Assembly: GCF_011386835.1 (NCBI RefSeq)
Contig: NC_088800.1
Location: 19,316,572-19,380,571, forward strand
Direction of reading: 5' to 3'
From: Chrysemys picta bellii
Taxonomy: Eukaryota; Chordata; Testudines; Emydidae
Length of the DNA: 64,000 bases
This document shows positions 31,691 through 43,700 of the stretch, one piece after another; the first letter of the stretch is position 1; each line of letters begins with the position of its first letter. The notes under the pieces are model-generated. The model was not told where the DNA came from. It saw only the letters and a program-made list of their open reading frames with translations, and ran no database searches. The position numbers and the translations under genes were made by a program.

Positions 31691-34644
31691 GCCTTAGCTG
31701 AAGTAGAAAGGACCTACACTTTTGGAGCAGACTTATAGCCTTTTGGTCACTTGTTTTCAGTGGCCATGGTGTATAACATGAACAACAGCCATGAAGTAGG
31801 CACTATGGGTAATTCCAATAAATAATATTAATAATACAGGGCCAGATGTTTTACAGTATTCATTAATGTCTTCAGGGCTGGATTAAGGTAATCCAGGACC
31901 CAAGGCACACCATGGCATAAGGCCCTTCATGGCTCTGTCCATGTAGCCCTGTCTCTGGGCTGTGGTCCCACCCCTGACTTGGGAGTGGCAGTAGCAATAG
32001 GTTCCCCCATCGCATCCCAGAGAGTGAGGGGCTGTGGTCTAGGATGCACATCCCTTGGGAGCAGCAGGTGTTCCCCCACACACACCTTGAGAATAGCTGG
32101 GTACCTTCGGTCCCCCAGAGAAGCCAGGCAACAGGGATGCGCCTCCCAGTATTTTACACTCCCAACTCTTCTTGGATGAGCCAGTCTAGCCCACTGCACA
32201 CCTTTTCCCTTGCTAGACCAGTACTGGCAGAGGGCTCCAAGTGCAGTAGGCCTTGGAATTAATACCACATTGAGATGCATGGGGCAATTCATACTTCTCA
32301 GAGGCATCACTTCAGGTTCTCTGCAGACTTAGGTAGATATCACTGTATCAGTTACATTCAGATTAGGTTTTGTTTGTTTTGAAATCAATTAAATGGCTGG
32401 AAATTATCTTAATGGAGAGGTAAAGTTGCTTAGTGGTAAGTTGTCCCCTTCCAGAACATTGCGCTGAGTAAAACCCAAACTTCTGAAAATCCATAAATGA
32501 AGAGGTAAGATTGCTCATGCAACCTTAACTCTGCCCTCATTCAACAATGCCCTAATATGCCCCATTAACCCACATACCTGTACTCTGCCAACCCCACAAT
32601 TCACCCAGGACAGTCGGAGGGCACGGGGGAGGGGTTGGCGTGCATGGAGGTTGCAGTGCACTGCCACAGCTGTGGAGTGCAAGGGGATTGGAGTACAGGG
32701 TGTCAGATTCACTGGCAGGGCTGGGTCTTTAGGGGGTGAGGTGTACTGGCAGAGCTGGGGATTCAGGATATTTAGGGTGCACGGGCAAAGCTGGGGCTGC
32801 AGGGGGGTTGGGGTGCACTGGCAGAGCTTGGGGGCATTATGCCTCCTTCACCTGAGCCCTCAACCTCTCTCACCATTCATCCCCTTCCCCAGAAGCCCTC
32901 TCCCTTCACTGCAGCCCCAAACTGCTCTTTTCCCTACCCCCTCCCCCACTCCTCTGCCCCCTAATGCCTCTCCCTGTGCAGGACAAATTCACTTCTAGTT
33001 CCCCCCTCACACACACACAATACTTTAATTCCATTCAGTCCAAATCTCTCTTTGTCATAGGTAGGGCTGGTGATTAATTTATCCTTAGCTATGTTATGGC
33101 AGGGTAAGTTCACAGCCATCTCAAGATCTGTAATTCATTCAGTCATTAATACCTATCAGTTTAACAATACAGAACAATAGAAGGATACAAGTTGTGGTGG
33201 TGAGTCTGTAACTAAGGAGCCCCTTGGTCAAATAACCCAAAATCTGGGTCACTAATGCTACCCTGTCACCCTATGAGGCACCTCAAACTTCAAAACAATC
33301 TGATTAACGGTTTGGATTTTAGAGCATTTCCAAGAGTTGAGCTTCAAAGCATACTAAATGGCAGGAATGGAAACATTCTAGCTGTTTTTCTGTATTGGCA
33401 CATGTACAGTATAAAAATGTACTTTTTCGTAAATATTGTTCTCACTTTGGGTCTCCTAAAAATTTAGTGGGATTCATGCACTACCTTGGGAATACCATTT
33501 TGATCCACTAATAATGAATAGTTTGAACTCTAACACTGGGTAAAAACAACCAACCAACCCCACGTAGAAGCTTTTTTTTTAAAAAAAATGGCTATTTTTT
33601 CCACAGCTCATATCTCCAGAACCCCACTCTCAGATTTTTCCACTAAATTTCAAACAAATCCAACTAAGCATGTCCATTTTTAGAGGACTTAGAATAGTCA
33701 ACCTTTTAACAGATATCTTGATACAGCTTTAACTATGACAGTGCTGGCGTGCTGTTATAATGAAAGCTAAGATTCTGATGTAATCACACAATTCCATGAA
33801 GCTAGGTGCCAGTCTGTAATGCCTATGCATTAACCCCACCCTGATGGTAAATAGCATGAGTCTTCCTACAGCCTACGTAACCTAAAAGGTTAAATAACAG
33901 TTGCAGCATTAATTTAAAAAGTGTTATGGGAAACAGCTCTGCTTCTCTAAAAACATTCCACTGCATTTACTCTTTGTTTCCTGCCCTAAAGCCAATTTGT
34001 AATCTAATGAGCCAACTAGCTTTCTATTTCAGGACTCCACTCCTTTGACATTAACTCTTTAATACTGGAGTCATTTCTGCTAAATTGTCTAGGGCTAAAG
34101 GACTCTACCTTCAAAAATTACAGGCTACAATTATGGACTAGTGGAACATGTTGAAGAGTTAGAAGGGAGCTCTATCAGTGCTTTTAAACAATGTGATCTA
34201 TTGAAAAGAGAAATTTTTAGAAAGAAGACAACATCACAAAGTACAGGAGCTGAAACCCTGCTCAAAGCAAGCACTCTGATGTTTAATCCTTCAAAGAGCC
34301 AATAATCTAGTGCAGCTGTATAAAACAATATTTGGTCAGTGCAGGATATCTGGAAACCTTGCAAAATACAACCCGGAGGAAAGAAAGCTTTGACAGCAGA
34401 GTAAAATAGCACCATGTCCTCCCCCTATCCTCCACCCCCCTGCCCCTCATGAATCTTACCTCCAACAGCAATTACGAAGCACAGATAAGTAACATTTGAT
34501 CTTGGACTGTTAAGCTTCATGACAATTCCACAAGACTGAGACCAAAGTAATGTCCAAAGACAACCCAAAACAGTCTGGTATTATAATCTTCAGCTACAAA
34601 TAAATAAATAAAATAAATAAAATCTACTTTTCCCAAATTACTGT
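31691..34644. other. Intergenic stretch, mostly unrecognised
   Basis: It holds the short tandem at 32,640-32,835 and an AAAT run at 34,597-34,621. No gene, RNA gene or other named repeat was recognised. Open frames up to 127 codons lack family likeness. Confidence 0.45.
32640..32835 (+). repeat. Degenerate short tandem repeat
   Basis: About four imperfect units built on GTGCACTGGCAGAGCTGGGG followed by a G-rich linker, spaced roughly 45-60 bp apart. Confidence 0.6.
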
Positions 34645-34877
34645 AATTCATAGATTCTAGGACTGGAAGGGACCTCGAGAGGTCACCGAGTACAGTCCCC
34701 TGCCCACATGGCAGGACCAAATACTGTCTAGACCATCCCTGATAAACATTTATCTAACCTACTCTTAAATATCTCCAGAGATGGAGATTCCACAACCTCC
34801 CTAGGCAGTTTATTCCAGTGTTTAACCACCCTGACAGTTAGGAACTTTTTCCTAATGTCCAACCTAGACCGCCCTTA
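34645..34877 (-). mobile_element. CR1 LINE 3' fragment
   Basis: TTCATAGATTCTAGGACTGG to CTAATGTCCAACCTAGACC is almost identical to 6,057-6,283 of the longer CR1 copy. It is the same subfamily and is cut at 233 bp. Confidence 0.9.
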
Positions 34878-36040
34878 ATAACTTATATAAAATATACTTA
34901 AATTAAGAATCCCCCTGCCATCCCTGCCCCCTGGCTCATCAACGATAGACAAGGAACTTCTACTGTACCGATAAATTAAAAACACTGATTTAAGTATGAA
35001 GAATATCTAGTGTTTTCTGAAATAGTTTGTCTCCATTCCCACAGAATGGACATTAAACTTAACCGATTACCATATTCTCCTATGCCCAGTCATTGACCTG
35101 CAGCAGTAGTACAGTAATTACTATAAAAGGGAAGCTAGTTTCTGTGTTAAAGATTATCCTATGATAGGATATGCTGACATCTCATTAAAAACACAGCATA
35201 GCACTATGCAAGTGATATTAAATGCTTACAGGAGGTATCTGATAATACTTTGAAAAAGAAAATAGTATTGGAGTCTGGATTTTTGATAACCTGCCATATT
35301 TGACTTTAGATGCAATGATACCTATGCTTTGCTCCCCACTATATCTAGTTCTTACACCCATAATATAAAAGATAGAAATTATTCCAAACAGCTACCTCCG
35401 ATTCATTTGAAGAAATCCATAGTATTAGGACTGTGGCACTGTCATATACATACGGCCTGATCCTCTTCTCCCTTATACATTGTGTTATTCCTTACACCTG
35501 TGAAAAGTGAGTATAAAATACTACCAAGTCAGAATTTTGTACAGATGTGAGTATACAAGGTACAAAGGAGCGAAAGAATGAGGCCATTTACATCTAGTTT
35601 GTGGCCGACCATACTTCACCTAGGCGAATTTAAAAATAACCTGAAGCGTGTGGATGGGGCAACTAGGACTAAAGGAAGGGAAAAGATTGCTCCTTAGTGC
35701 AGAGATTTGAGTTCTTATAACAAAAAGGAAGGATGTAGGAGCAATCAGAAGCTTAAGCAGGAGTATCCTCTTTCATACCCTTGAGGATCTCCAGTCTGGC
35801 CCACATGAACACACGGAGAGTGGCAGCCTCAGAAATCAGCAAGGATTCCTTATACAGCTTTGCTGGGGATTTGTGGCCTTAGGATCGCCATTCCCTAAGG
35901 AGAAAGGGACCCAGTTTCCACAAGACTTTGGAGCAGATGGGAACCATGACAAGCCAACTATTCTGAGGAGGTGAACTGGAGAACAGACATCATCCTGGAC
36001 TGAGGAGATCTTGGTGTATAGGACCCAGGACCTCAGCTGG
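34878..36040. other. Intergenic stretch without recognised features
   Basis: A weak palindromic-repeat trace lies around 35,450-35,590. From about 35,600 the sequence may belong to the retroelement remnant that follows. Confidence 0.4.
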
Positions 36041-36059
36041 GACCCTTCACCTGCTAGCT

Positions 36060-36540
36060 GGCAGGCAACAGATTCTGAGAGTTTACCCCATCTGCATGTG
36101 GATCACTGGTGGGCTTCAAGGCCAAAGCTATACAGATTCATTAGTTCAACAGGAGAGACATGCTAGGGGAGCAGCTCTTTTTATGGCAGATAGGGTATGA
36201 GCTGGTCCGAGCGTTCACTGATGTTGGGTTGATTAAGCAATTAATTGTGGCCAGATTTGAGCCAGGCATGAGGTGGATCATCACTACACTGCAAGGCTGA
36301 AGCCACTTATCTTCAATGTTATGGCACTCAGGGCAGGTTGGAGCTGGTCCCAGTGCTTGTTGATGCTGCTTGTAATGTTGGCTTAAGCAATTATGGGCTG
36401 GACATCAACTGGTGGATCACATCTGAGCTTCAAGGCTAGAGCCATTTGCCTGTGATAGTATGGTAGGTAGGGCATGAGCAAGTCCAGCACTCAGATGGCA
36501 AAGCTACAGTCACCTGGTGTCCTGAGATTATTCACTGGGG
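36060..36540 (+). repeat. Degenerate tandem repeat, period about 139 bp
   Basis: The phrases TGAGCTGGTCC, GGCTTAAGCAATTATGGGC, GGTGGATCAC and CTTCAAGGCTAGAGCCA recur in order. Units start near 36,184, 36,324 and 36,462, with a partial one before. The units are about 70% alike by eye. Confidence 0.6.
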
Positions 36541-37340
36541 TGAAAATGATTTTGGGTAGTGCATTGAATTAAATTTAAGGACTAGGCTACAGAGAGATGT
36601 GGAGTTATTAGATAGTTTGGTCTTATCCTCCATTAGTTTAGTCAGGGATGTGCATAAGATGAGTTTGGGGAAAGCCACTGAGCCACCCCATGTCAACAGG
36701 GCAAGAAAGAATGTGAGCTATGAGGTAGCCAGGATAATTGAGAATTTTTTTGGGAGGAGTGGGAAGAGGGAGAAGACAGTGATATCTGATACAATGGCAC
36801 TGAGCTCTTTAGGAAGAATGGAGTTTGGTAGATGCTGGGGCTGATAGTTGGCTCCATGGCATTAAGGATAGGGTCAGGCAGGCGATGGGGGTACCAGGCA
36901 TGGTGGGTGTGGTGTACATCCATACTAAAAATCACTGGCACTTGCTATAGCCAGTACAGGTAAAGGCTAAAAAGAACCAAAATTGCCCAGTTGGATCTTG
37001 TGCTTATAAGAGAGGCACTTGAAATCTTTTTGGACCGAAGATTCCCCTGCCCCACCTTGTGGCCTCTGTCAGACTACCCCTCATTAGATTGGGGGGTGGA
37101 GAAAGGTTTCAAAAGTGAAATGAGTCTGTGGGATAAACCAAGGAGGGTCTAGCCTGACTGGGTGGGGCTTATGATAGGAACCTTGTAACCAGATAAATGG
37201 CTGGTTCATGAAAGCTGGGATGGGCAATGTAGTGCCCCTCCCCAGCTATAAAATAAAGCCTGCTGTTTAAGCCCCTCCCTGTCAACCATTTGCCTGCTTG
37301 TGCTGGTCACACAGAAGAGGGGTGTAATGAAGTATGGATA
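36541..37340 (+). pseudogene. Possible DIRS-type retroelement remnant with SGNH-like hydrolase piece
   Basis: The frame at 36,599-36,844 reads MELLDSL, VNRARKNVSYEVARI and VISDTMALSSLGRMEF. It is reminiscent of the C-terminal half of SGNH/GDSL-like hydrolase domains carried by vertebrate DIRS elements, where VNRARR-VN-EVARI and SDT-ALF-EDGVHL occur; the last block here has lost its DGxH. Downstream text ends with a TATAAAATAAAG-containing, terminal-repeat-like stretch at about 37,245. The assignment is from memory of the family and tentative. It is broken and non-functional. Confidence 0.35.
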
Positions 37341-39726
37341 AGTAGCAGATGGAACAGGATTACCAAAAATGCTCAATTTACACACTCTAAGACTAGCATT
37401 GAATTGATGCACTATTCTGTTTTTTCAGCCATCAGCATACTATGTTAAAACTGGTCTTCAAGAAGGTGAAGGCTGTTAACTTTGCTTCTGTGGTAAGAAA
37501 ATTGTACAGCTTTGACTAGTTGAAGTTGGCCATTTAGACAGCATGAATCTGCCAGCAGAGCTAGCCATCTCCCACTGTTATCAACAGGGCACTGTATCTC
37601 TGCTACTCATAGGACACTTAACACTACATTGACTAGAGGGAATGAATGTTACCCTGCTAGCTTGTCTAGAAAGTGTGGATTCCCTCAAGACTAGGGCTTA
37701 AATTCAGCTGGAGCAGAGCTGTAGTAAATATTTTCAAATCCCTTGGAGTTTTTAATAGCATAGTGGTGGGGAGAGGACCCTTGCTCAGCCCATAAGATCA
37801 GTAGAGATTAAGTGCTGTCAGCCTGAGTTCCTGGTTTTTACACCACTAACAATAAGATATGTTCTTTATCACAGCTATTAGAATTCTGAAACTGGTTATG
37901 CCTCCTTTGTCTAAGGTGTGGTAAACAAAATGTTAATTCAGGCTAATAAAAAGTTACATTAGAACCTGCTCACGCCAAGCTATTAAGGGAGCATATGGTT
38001 CTTTTTCAAGTGTGTATAAAATACAAGCAGAAGTAATTGAGTTTGCAAGGTGGTGTTTATTGAACAATTACAGTATTTATGATCCAAAAACCAAGTTGGA
38101 AAAACTTAGAATGACTGATCTTGTGTTAGAATTACAGATTAGATACTCATGCTAGTCTATAGTTTGCTATTTAAAAACAGGGCATGTATTCTAATCAGAT
38201 ATACACATGCCAAAAAGAGTAATTAATCTTTGCTTTGTGTAGTTACTGCACAGTCACTTTAGAAAATTACAGTAAAAATAGTGTTCAATTCATTTGAAAG
38301 AAGACTCTCTACTGAGTGTACAGAGACACAGAACAGCCCCTCATCTTAGGCCTTCACATCAGCTCTTATAGCAATATGTATACGCTGACACATTTCAGTC
38401 ACAGAAGACCTCTAATTTATAGGAGAGTCGCATGACAGTGGTCAGATCACACTGTGTTGAAAGATATTTTAAAGACAAACCTGAAGGCCTGATCCTACTC
38501 CTGTTGAAATAAATGAAAGTTCCACTGACTTACCAGGTGTCTTGTCAATGCTCTAAAGTTGGCAATAATTCAAGTTCATGAACTTAACTTGCTTCCTTGA
38601 TTTCACTTATGACCACTTTAAATTGCTGCATCCATACCAACTGCACAGTTTGAGAGGACAATTGTCTATTACCCAAGATAAAAAAGGGTATGGATGCACT
38701 TGTGACAGTGATTATGGACCTAGTCACTTCAAGGGATACTTAAACTTGTTGCTTCTGGCCTTCATGACTATTTAACAAAAGCAACATCTCAAAATGCCAG
38801 CACTGTACATATATCAAATATACCCAGAATACAATTTAGCATTTAAGTGTCAAATGTGGTAGGTTTCGAGAAGTGATTAAGACTAGTCTACCTATTTTCT
38901 CTTTAATTTAGGCCATTACATCATCTACTTCAGTTTAAAAAAAAAATTTAAGAACTTCCAATGCATTTAAAAAACAAAGTAATCAGAGACTGGTTTTATT
39001 TTTTTAAGTGTCTGGAAGACAGGCTGTCACTTGTTAGATAGATCTGGCATCACTACCATGGGGTGGGGGGGCAAAAATAATAATAAATAATAAAAATCAG
39101 CTACCAAAAAAAACCCACCCAACCTCCACCAGTGCTACATGACTGCTTGATACCTAGAATGTCATCTCTAGATGAGAGTTTAAAATTCAATTGGTACTTA
39201 AATTTATGCAGCAGCAATTTACATTAAGTCTAAAGAAAGTCCTGAGCATTCTGTTGAGACCCATCCAGCCTCTTTCAGAGACTTTGGCACAGTGAAGATC
39301 TGTTGCAGTTATTATAGTAGTGGGAGAGAACATGCTAGGCACTTACAGCTCAGTGATGGAAAAAACTGACCTGTGACTGGAAAAACTATTTTTCCAGTCA
39401 CCTGGACCTACTTTAGGGTGGAGAACCTAGTTATTTTGTGAGAGTATCCGTCACAAAAGCCTTTGGGTTGTGGAGACTTCACTGGGCTTTAAGACAAAAA
39501 AAAGTAAGATCTAATTTATAAAGTTAAAAGCAATACTAGTGTACAGTTCCAGCAAAGAATTAATTAGCATGTGGGCATCCAACCACTGGATTCAGAGAAA
39601 TGTTCGTTACTATGAAATACTCCATTCCCCAGTAGAATATCTTTTACTATTAGTGTAAACAAGTGAGGTCTTCCAGTAACATCAGTTTCCAGAATTTCTG
39701 TGAAAAGAAGAAAGTCAAGACTGTTT
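37341..39726. other. Intergenic stretch without recognised features
   Basis: AT-rich, with an AATAAT run near 39,080. The true last exon of the CDC42SE-like gene was looked for here and not found. Confidence 0.45.
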
Positions 39727-39951
39727 TTATGCAAGTGGTTTTAGACTAGTAACAATGCCTACCAAAAAAAGGCCATACAATCTAACACTAAGTTCTTTGG
39801 GATAGGGCTGGGGGTCTTCCCATTTGGAAGGGGACCTAGGATGGTGTTCTAATTGGTACTGCACCATCACCATACCAGGTTGACAATTATAATAGCCGCC
39901 ATACATTTGCATACAAGCCATTCTACAAAGAATGCTGAAACCTGAATTAAG
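39727..39951 (-). pseudogene. Candidate CDC42SE-like last exon, diverged
   Basis: An open frame reads SGFSILCRMACMQMYGGYY then PGMVMVQYQLEH, recalling SIQNQMQSKGGYGGG then MPANVQMQLVD of CDC42SE2. The best-looking acceptor (AATTCAG at 39,945) would put it out of frame with exon 2. A weaker TATGAAG acceptor (before 39,951) keeps the frame but gives a 74-residue tail instead of 32. It may be a decayed exon or a chance likeness. Confidence 0.35.
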
Positions 39952-40678
39952 CTTCATAATATGGTTGGAGTTTTCCCTACCAGTTGCTAGCTCATAACTT
40001 TTATTGATCTTTAGGAAGCCCTCAGAGAGCAGAACATACCAAAAATTGGTGCATCAGTCTCCTTTCGAGTTTTCTATAGCTGTGCACTTGCAGGAGGGCC
40101 ATTTGTGTAGCCACCTTTTGACTTCATATGGTCCTGAATTGACCCAGCCTAGAGAAGAATACAGTAGGTTAGTAGATGCCCTTTATTTGTCAAAGCATTA
40201 AGCCTTACATTGGAAAGGAAGAGAAAGTACTTCAAACATTAATCCTAATGGGCAAGACATACTTATCCACATATGGAGGGATGTCAATACTCAGGGTATC
40301 AGTGACAAAACTGAGATTAGCAACATGCTGCTCTTCTAAATGGGTGTGCAAGTCCTGGTACTTCAGTGGAGTGACAGAAGAATGAGGCCTCATGAGTACC
40401 GACATACTCCATTCCCCCACACCACCACCACTGACTGTATATGCCAGGACTGCAGTGTGTCAGATGAGAAAGTGCTATGAGCTAGTGTCAAGTTAAATGA
40501 CCTAAAATAAATCTATTCTGGGTGTGTAGGATGTAGAAGACTATGGTCTGTCCTGACACTATTCTGCTGCATTCATTCTCTGTACACTGGCAAGTGATGC
40601 TCACAACTTTAAACATTTAGTTTTAGCAGTTAGGCATGTCTCACACATTTCTGCTCATCTTGAGGAGTACATACTTAC

Positions 40679-40780
40679 AGATGTAAAACCACTATTCATA
40701 TCTCTTGTTCCAACATGGGCAGTATGGACAAAGTTCATTGGTTTTCCAATCATATTTCGGTCTAGTCTCCGACGTCTCTT
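40679..40780 (-). CDS. CDC42SE-like coding exon 2 (CRIB motif)
   Basis: The 34 codons include [20 protein letters not shown] and [14 protein letters not shown]. All CRIB core residues (I, P, F, H, H, G) are present. GSGD of CDC42SE2 has become GTRD. The acceptor is CTTAAAG and the donor GTAAGTAT. Confidence 0.9.
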
Positions 40781-43700
40781 CTTTAAGAGAAGAGGGAAAA
40801 AAATTATATGTGCTTAAGCAGAAAATCCTTTACATAAGACAGTCAAGGTTGTGTCTGGGAATTATCGCCCAGTTGATAAGAACCTTCTAGTGACTCCTAG
40901 TGGAAACAGAACCAACATATTAACACATTTCAGTGTTGTCTTTTTAAAAAGAGCAGAATGTACTAAGGTTTTTTGTTGACATATGAATCGGTTTGTCAGC
41001 AGAAGATTTGAAGCAAGCACTAAAAAGCTGTTTTCTAGCACTAAAGGAACAGACTTTTAGGCTTTCACTCAACATAACTAAGGTACCTATAAAAAAAGGC
41101 ACTTACACATGTGGTTTAGACTAGACACTGCCTCTGCCATTTCCACTTGCTTTTCATCTGATAACACAAGTTAAGAGCACTAGAGGACTCAATGTGACAT
41201 TTACTCCATCAGCAGGACTGCTATAGAGAAGTTACATAACTTTAAACTCTTACTATAGTCAGATGAGCCAGTTGCAAGACTGGGGCCTCTTTCTATGGAA
41301 CTTTGCACCCTCAAAGAGCCTCATTGTAGTCAAGAGAGGTTCCATCTTCGGATTAGTTTCCAGGATGGGGGTCTGAAGATTGCACGTTTACTTTAATTTA
41401 AGAGAGTCTAAATAGGAGTTGTTTTGCACCTTTGACTATGTCTAACTGACCATTTGCAGGTGCATTTTTGCGAGTCTAGGCCTATTGGGTTAGAAATCTA
41501 TGCACCACAATGCTAAATGCAATAAGGGACATTTATGCATTTTTTTAAGCTAGCTTCTCAGCCAGTCCTTGAACAATGAAGTCAAGGTTCCAGGAGTCAG
41601 ATTTAGTTAAACCCAGTTTCTCTCCTGTCTTGCATTGGGATAACTTAAGAAAGCTTAATATTGCTGGTAGGGTTGCCAACTTTTGTTAGACAAATTCCTA
41701 GAGATTGCCTCATGTGACGATCTTTAATTAAAGATTAATCTTTAATTCCTGGAGACTCCTAGGGTAGGAAACCTTAATTGCTGGTGGAACAATAATCAAC
41801 TGAGTGACTGTTGCAGTGTGACCAGCAGCACACTATTTGCATGCAGCATCTTTCCAGAGATTTTTCTCTGTCCCAAGAAAATGGGGTTACTGAGATCAGA
41901 GGACCCTATTACAAGTATTTTTTAGAAGTTTGTTTTTGTTTAAAAAATATGCACTACCTCTGGGGATTAGAAAATCCTTCCTGGGGGGTACTGAGGAGTT
42001 CCAAAAGAGAATCCTCTTCAGTTCCTTTGCCAGAAGGCTATGGGATCTGCATGCTGAGTGTAGAGCAAGATGAGAGAAGTTATTTCTATCAGGGAAGCAG
42101 AGTACATAAATAGGCATTCCCAACTATTACTGCTGCTGCTTTGGACAGACCACTCCCTACCTAATCAAATGCAACTGAACTGGGAGCAGAGATACCCAGT
42201 AAGCCTTTATGTTAGTTTTAAAAAGCACTTTTGAGGAAGAGAGAGTCAAGTGTCCACATGGCAGCATGTAGGGGAAGAGCAGGACAGTCAAAAATAAATA
42301 AAGGAGGGCAAGTATTCATTTTGCTTCTACCACAGTATCTCCTGTAGTGTTATATATTCCCAGGTATATATTACAGTAGCAAGACTTACCTTCCTGGTAT
42401 ACAAGATACCCAAGGCCTGCCAGAATGATGTCCTATGGGAATTCTCCAGTATCAAGTTAGTTATAAGACCAGAGAGTTTCCTTGTGCCACACAAGTACAT
42501 TAGCCAGTGTATGAGTTGGTGTGACAGATGCAGGTTGGTCTGTAATGATTTATAACCAATGCATGTTGATGTGGTTATTGGGATGTTTTCTATGTAGCCA
42601 TATTGGTTTAAGCCACAAAGTAGTATATTAACCCTTCACGTCAGGATATGTGATTTGCTACCACAATTTACTTTCCATTTATATGCATCACAAAGCCAGT
42701 TTGCTTGTCTCTAGTCAATAGTGGTCTAGGACCAAGTCAAGACTAAGGAGCATTTGCAGAGTCCTTAGGGTAATGGTCAAAGAAAGGGTACTTTCAGAAG
42801 CACTAAATATATCGCAGCCTCCCTTCTTTGAAGTCTGCAGGTAGAGGCTAAGGGTCGCTTGCGTACTTCTACTACTGAAAAGTTCAGCCCTAGAGACAGT
42901 TGTTTAAATGTTCTTCAGTGAGAACCAAGAAAGATGTTGACCTTTTCAAATATTACAACAAATATTACATTCCAGAGGCTGTAGCCACACCTCAAAGGCA
43001 GTTTGGTTTTAGAGTAAAATGCAGTGCAGATACATTATGAATTATTGGTACACTCCAATATTTGAAGTGCTGTTCTATTCGGGAGACCCTAAATTGCATC
43101 TTTTAACTTAGATCTAGTTCTTGATTATTCCTAGTCCAGTCTGCTAACCAAGGACCCCCCAGATCTGGAACTATCTGCATGGGGACCCCCAGTGAAGTCA
43201 TGGTGCCTCTGCAGAGGCACAAGAGGCCACCCACAGATCCAGTTTCAGCATCAGGGATTTGGTGACAAGTTTACTGCTTTTTTCTCTCTAGCCCTGAAGA
43301 GTCAGCAGAGTTAAGAGTGAGCCAATTCTTGTCCTTTTTCTGCATCAATAGATTTTGACCTGTTGAAACTTATGCAAAGCCATTGAAGGCAGTTAATTGC
43401 CCATGTGTCACTGTGGGCAAAATTTGGCCTGCAGAGTGTTTCCATGTTGTGAGCCCAGGCTGAATTTGCAGAGTTGGCAATTTTTAACTATTTGTTATTA
43501 CAATTAAAAGAAAATAGGAGTGTAAGCTAAACACATTTGTCTCAATGATTAGTTATCAGACATGGAAGACTTCTGTAGCTCTCTTCCCCAATCCCAGTCT
43601 GGAACTGAACTTTAAATAAAACACATTAGAAGAGTTGTGCACAACTGTATGGGTAGGTCCCGTATCTAGATTCTGCTTCAAGTTTTTAAAAAAAACAAGT

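Noticed and set aside
39605..39709. A CACAG acceptor followed by about 43 open codons on the minus strand (ILETDVTGRPHLFTL)
   Set aside because: It was considered as the CDC42SE last exon. It has no likeness to the family tail and needs a phase that exon 2 does not supply.
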